Under the pieces are notes generated by a model, which saw only the letters and a program-made list of their open reading frames with translations, was not told the origin of the DNA and made no database searches. This document shows, in pieces, positions 60,149 to 64,000 of a DNA stretch of 64,000 nt. The position numbers and the translations under genes were made by a program. The stretch's first letter is position 1. Each line of letters begins with the position of its first letter. This DNA comes from Apostichopus japonicus (lineage: Eukaryota; Echinodermata; Holothuroidea; Aspidochirotida; Stichopodidae): positions 15,760,178 through 15,824,177 of the forward strand of contig NC_092579.1 of assembly GCF_037975245.1 (NCBI RefSeq). The letters are read 5' to 3'.

Positions 60149-63100
60149 GTAGGTCGCCTAATAATTGGCAGCAGGGTACTCGCAACGTTGCACAAAATAG
60201 TGGTGTGGAGTCTTATATAAAGTTACACATCCTTATTCTTGTCGTCATAAAATTTTAGAAATTTTTTACAAAAGATTTTGGGTAAAATGTTGATTTTCTT
60301 CCGGTGTTTTAGTACCTAGGCATGGAATGCAATCAGTCAAAAATGCCTTGGTCTTATTTAGGCTCTTTAACAATTACGGGATGAGTACGTATCAACAATG
60401 GTTTAGTCTTTTTATTAGTCATTTCTTCTTCTTCTGGAATATTCTCTTTGTTGTTTTACTGAAATACTAGCAGAAGATATTATCTTTTACAATTAACCAA
60501 AAGAGATGTCATTTTTTCATATCATTCTGAAGGTTTTTCCTGATACCTATACTTGTTCACAATTCACATGCTATAGCCATTAGTAATAAACTTGGATACC
60601 ATTAGTAATATATATATATATAATATATTATATAATATATTTCCATATAATATATTATATAATATATTTACCGTTAGTAATATACACGTATAGGGACGTA
60701 TCAATTAGCAATATCTTATTAATTTTCTATGCTATTCTATTTCCAATTCTGTCATTGTTAACATTAATTATCTCAGTTTACTGTTTTTACCTCAAGCTTT
60801 TGTGGTGGTGTTAAATGTAAAGGATGATAAAAATTGTTTGACTATTGAATTTTTTTTTTTTTTGGCCCTATATTTTGTGCACGTATATCATTGTAGTGAA
60901 TATTTAATTAACATTAAAATTAACAATGTTAGAATACACACACCGTGTAGGTTGGTAGTTGTTGATGTGTCAGTAACACTTGAAGAAGGTAGTTTTTACT
61001 AGCAAGTGGAAGCATGGATTGATGTTGCTAACATTGAAAGACTTCTGTAAGATATAAAGACTCAGGGGTAATGTTTTAGAAATATGTCCTCTCTGGGTTC
61101 CAACGGTGGTCCTGCATACATGGATCGAAATCATAACCGAGACTCGAAAAAAAATACTTGAGAATATTGTCAGTGTTCCAAAGTTTGGCATAGTTTATGT
61201 GGATGTATCACATCTATAAGATGAAATAGTATCCAAATCAGAAATGTCCTTGAAAAAAAAAGAAGGTTAATCACGATCTTATTACGCAGGATGAGATTGA
61301 ACTAGAGGGTAAAACCTCTCGGCTATATTTAGGAAGAACTGTATGTATGGAGTAGTATCTCTATAATTCTAAAACTGACCGGGAGCCAGTGGTCAGGCGA
61401 TCCCGCAGTCAAAAATAATGAAATGGCTTAATAGTACTGTTTGGTTATGGTGGTCGTCTCGCAGATATTACAACCATTTTAAGCAGAATATCGACATAAC
61501 TTATGGAGGGAATTTGCAAACTGCTTTAGGTGATAGGGTGGGTCCAAATGAAATGAGGCCAGGAATATCCTAGAATATTTCCAACTTTTTTGAAACAATT
61601 GACAGGCTAAAGTAACAGTTCCCCCACCCCCCCCCCCCCCAATCCCTCCAAATATTGTTTGATGCTCGAATACTCGTTTATACTCATCAGTTGTTTAGTG
61701 TTGGTGAGAAGACCTTAGCATGCTGTTTAAAGATTCTTCTGGGAAGGAATGAGAATGAAAACTTTGGTAGCTTTCCTGTGAGTTCAAGGTTTTAAGAATG
61801 TATAAGGAATAGACAGAAAATGTTGAAATCCTTTTAAGCTGGTGCTTGTAAAGTGTGATTTGACGTCCATCATGGGGAAACTATATGAAATGTCTGTTGG
61901 GGCCTTAGGTCTTTACTGACATTGTTTTGGTAGTGGAGTCCTAAATGGGTTGTATTAAAATAATGACATGCTTTATAGCTGTATGAAGCTCCTAGTCATG
62001 CAGAACACATACATGTTGATATTGTCTTTTGTCAGGGTGGACAAATTATCGTTCTTACTGTACTGTTTTCACAAACCATCCGCAAGTTTCTGGTATCATT
62101 TCAGCTGAAGAATCTCTCTTCTTATGGCAATTATATGTCTGTTGTGTCCATTTTAACAGTATGGGAAGATTTAGAAAAGAGAAATTAAAAAAAAAAAATC
62201 TATTTTTCCCTTTCTGGTATTTCCAATTTCCTTCTGTTAATAAAGGACCTATATTGCATTTACAAGCATGCATGATCTGCTAATTAACATGTTCTAATGC
62301 TGTGCCTCTTACTACAATGTCGAAAAGTTCATCCTCTTTCCTCCTCCTGGTGCCCGAAGTTGGACATACCCATTCCGAAAGCTAACATGTTTCATAGTTA
62401 CCCGGTTGTTTGTTGACTTAACCTTTACTTATTTATGTTTTACCTTTCCATAAAAATTTTATTTTATTTTCCTTACTTTTCATAAAAAATGGCAACAGTG
62501 GAAGGTAATAAACAATTTCTTGTGGGATTTTTCTAACACAGTTAACACTACTATATCAATCAATTTTTTTTAAAGACATTTTCACTCAGTGAAGACAACC
62601 ATGATCATAACCACAGGTGGTCTCAAGGAAGACAAGACTTGTCCCATATAAATAATTGTCATTTACTTCAATTTATTAATGAACTAACACAAAGGACACG
62701 CTATTGTCTCACACCGGTACACCGTAAAAATCTTGACTCGATGAAAGGAAAGTTGGTGATTTAATGTCTCCCCCCTTAAAATTCAAATTTTAAATACGTC
62801 GTATTTACGTTGCAGGAGGGGGGAATAAAAATAGCAATTCTAAATGGCCAGTAGTTCACATTCCTCAGAAGTAGTCTCAGGTACTCTCAGAAATGTTGGA
62901 TACCATTGTTAAATTTTATTCACTGGATTTTTCTTTGTTTGTTGCAGGAAACATTGACGAGTGAAAACATACAAGTACATATATATATATATTTAACGCT
63001 CTTTTGCAAGAGAGTCAAAAACAAGAAATAAAAGGAAAAGAAAGACAAAAAAAGGAAATTATCTGTCTCTGGCACGCAAACATCCTTGCTCTTTTCTCTG

Positions 63101-64000
63101 TTCTATAACACCCTTGCATTATTTTCCTTTGTCGCATTTTGTCATGCAAGCTGGATAGAGGGGGGGTAAAGAAAAAACGAAAGAGAAACATTTTAAGGAG
63201 TTGGGCGGGGTGGGGAGAGGGGGGATGTTCAGGTGGGGGAAGGATAATTTTCTACACACATGAATGTTTCTTAAGTCATGCTTTTTTTATAGAAAAATAG
63301 AAAAACAGTTCACAGGACTAGAGCACCCAAATCCACCTCATCGAATAAATGCTTGCCCACTAAAACTTGCTTTAAAGAAGACCTTGTATGTTTTCGTTCC
63401 GTCATTATTTTAGCCCATTCTATCTGTGAAACTTTTCTGTTTTATGTATCTTTCCAATCTTATTTTTGGGACATTCCAATATGTCTATGGTGGCATGCTG
63501 TAATTTAGTTGTGGTTTATATTTACTTTTATGATTATTTTTGTTTTTTGATTTATTTTGTTTTTTCATTAGAGTTTGTTCACATGTAGAACCCATCATTT
63601 CAGTGACACATAATGTATACAATCCCACATCACAGAATTGTTGGTTTCAGTAATATTCATAACTACCACCAAAGCAGGTGAAATAATCATTAGAGGAATT
63701 AATGTTTTTAGTGATACAAAACCTGTCAGTCATCTCGAGTATTCCCCTTCATTTTATCCAATCCTATCATTATACATGTCTTAATAACCATTGTAGGGTG
63801 TCCATCAGTTTACGTACACTGTCACTTGTTTGATACATGCTATATATATACACACACAACATCTATACACACACACCATGGTTTTTATATGCATTGATAC
63901 ATTCCCTACAATATATACATACCTAGTACAAAAATACTTTCAATTTTTGGGATTTGTATTCACTATAATGTAATCTTGCATTGTGTGCATCGCAGGTGAT
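60149..64000. other. Non-coding stretch after the last placed myosin exon
   Basis: It begins as an intron (phase 2). It contains an AT-rich palindromic block (ATATAATATATTATATAA-type, twice, near 60610-60670), a C run near 61628 and TA/CA repeats near 63840. I see no exon resembling a myosin tailpiece. Three acceptor-like sites in this stretch (62819-62820, 62946-62947 and 63994-63995, positions of the AG) would each give a stop codon within five codons in the required phase. An AATAAA lies near 63027. Confidence 0.5.

Noticed and set aside
63991-64000. Acceptor-like gcatcgcag at the window end
   Set aside because: In the required phase it gives an immediate stop, and too little sequence follows to judge.

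Overview
The window is animal genomic DNA: AT-rich, long introns with GT..AG splice sites, many microsatellites and G/C homopolymer runs, and one young LTR retrotransposon. It is dominated by one plus-strand gene for a non-muscle/smooth-muscle type myosin II heavy chain (co-orthologous to vertebrate MYH9/10/11/14 and fly zipper). Splice sites, codon phases and protein similarity let me place 37 consecutive coding exons between 22248 and 60148. They encode about 1,712 residues, from just before switch I in the motor to the end of the coiled-coil rod. The first ~200 residues (SH3-like subdomain, P-loop) and the non-helical tailpiece were not found and probably lie outside the window. The protein looks like that of an invertebrate; a marine deuterostome such as an echinoderm is my best guess, but nothing here proves the species.

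Layout. 1-6414: non-coding DNA, probably intron or upstream sequence of the myosin gene. 6415-17067: a complete minus-strand Ty3/gypsy-type retrotransposon with ~2.1 kb LTRs that look almost identical, a CGTC target-site duplication, a primer-binding site, a PNMA-like gag with a zinc knuckle, and a 1,501-codon pol (protease, reverse transcriptase, RNase H, integrase). The pol frame is -1 to gag, and a G GGA AAC slippery heptamer with a downstream stem sits in the overlap. 17072-22247: non-coding, with a cluster of perfect short-loop palindromes. 22248-60148: the myosin exons. 60149-64000: probably the last intron or 3' flank.

The most interesting structure lies in the myosin introns. Six introns (7, 8, 10, 11, 27, 29) each carry one sense-strand copy of a ~141-nt sequence that folds as hairpin - H box (AGATTA) - hairpin - ACA box. 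That is the architecture and length of an H/ACA box snoRNA. In the two most informative copies, similarity stops at or very near the predicted RNA ends, and several differences between copies keep the pairing. I read this as an undescribed, multi-copy, intron-encoded H/ACA guide RNA family hosted by the myosin II gene. One copy sits inside a 145-bp tandem array and is flanked by a 30-bp direct repeat, which hints at mobility.

Other items: a 728-bp non-autonomous DNA transposon in intron 1 with 13-bp terminal inverted repeats; a duplicated splice acceptor before the converter exon that could define a 13-codon in-frame cassette exon; partial exon duplications inside introns; tRNA-related repeat fragments; and several minisatellites.
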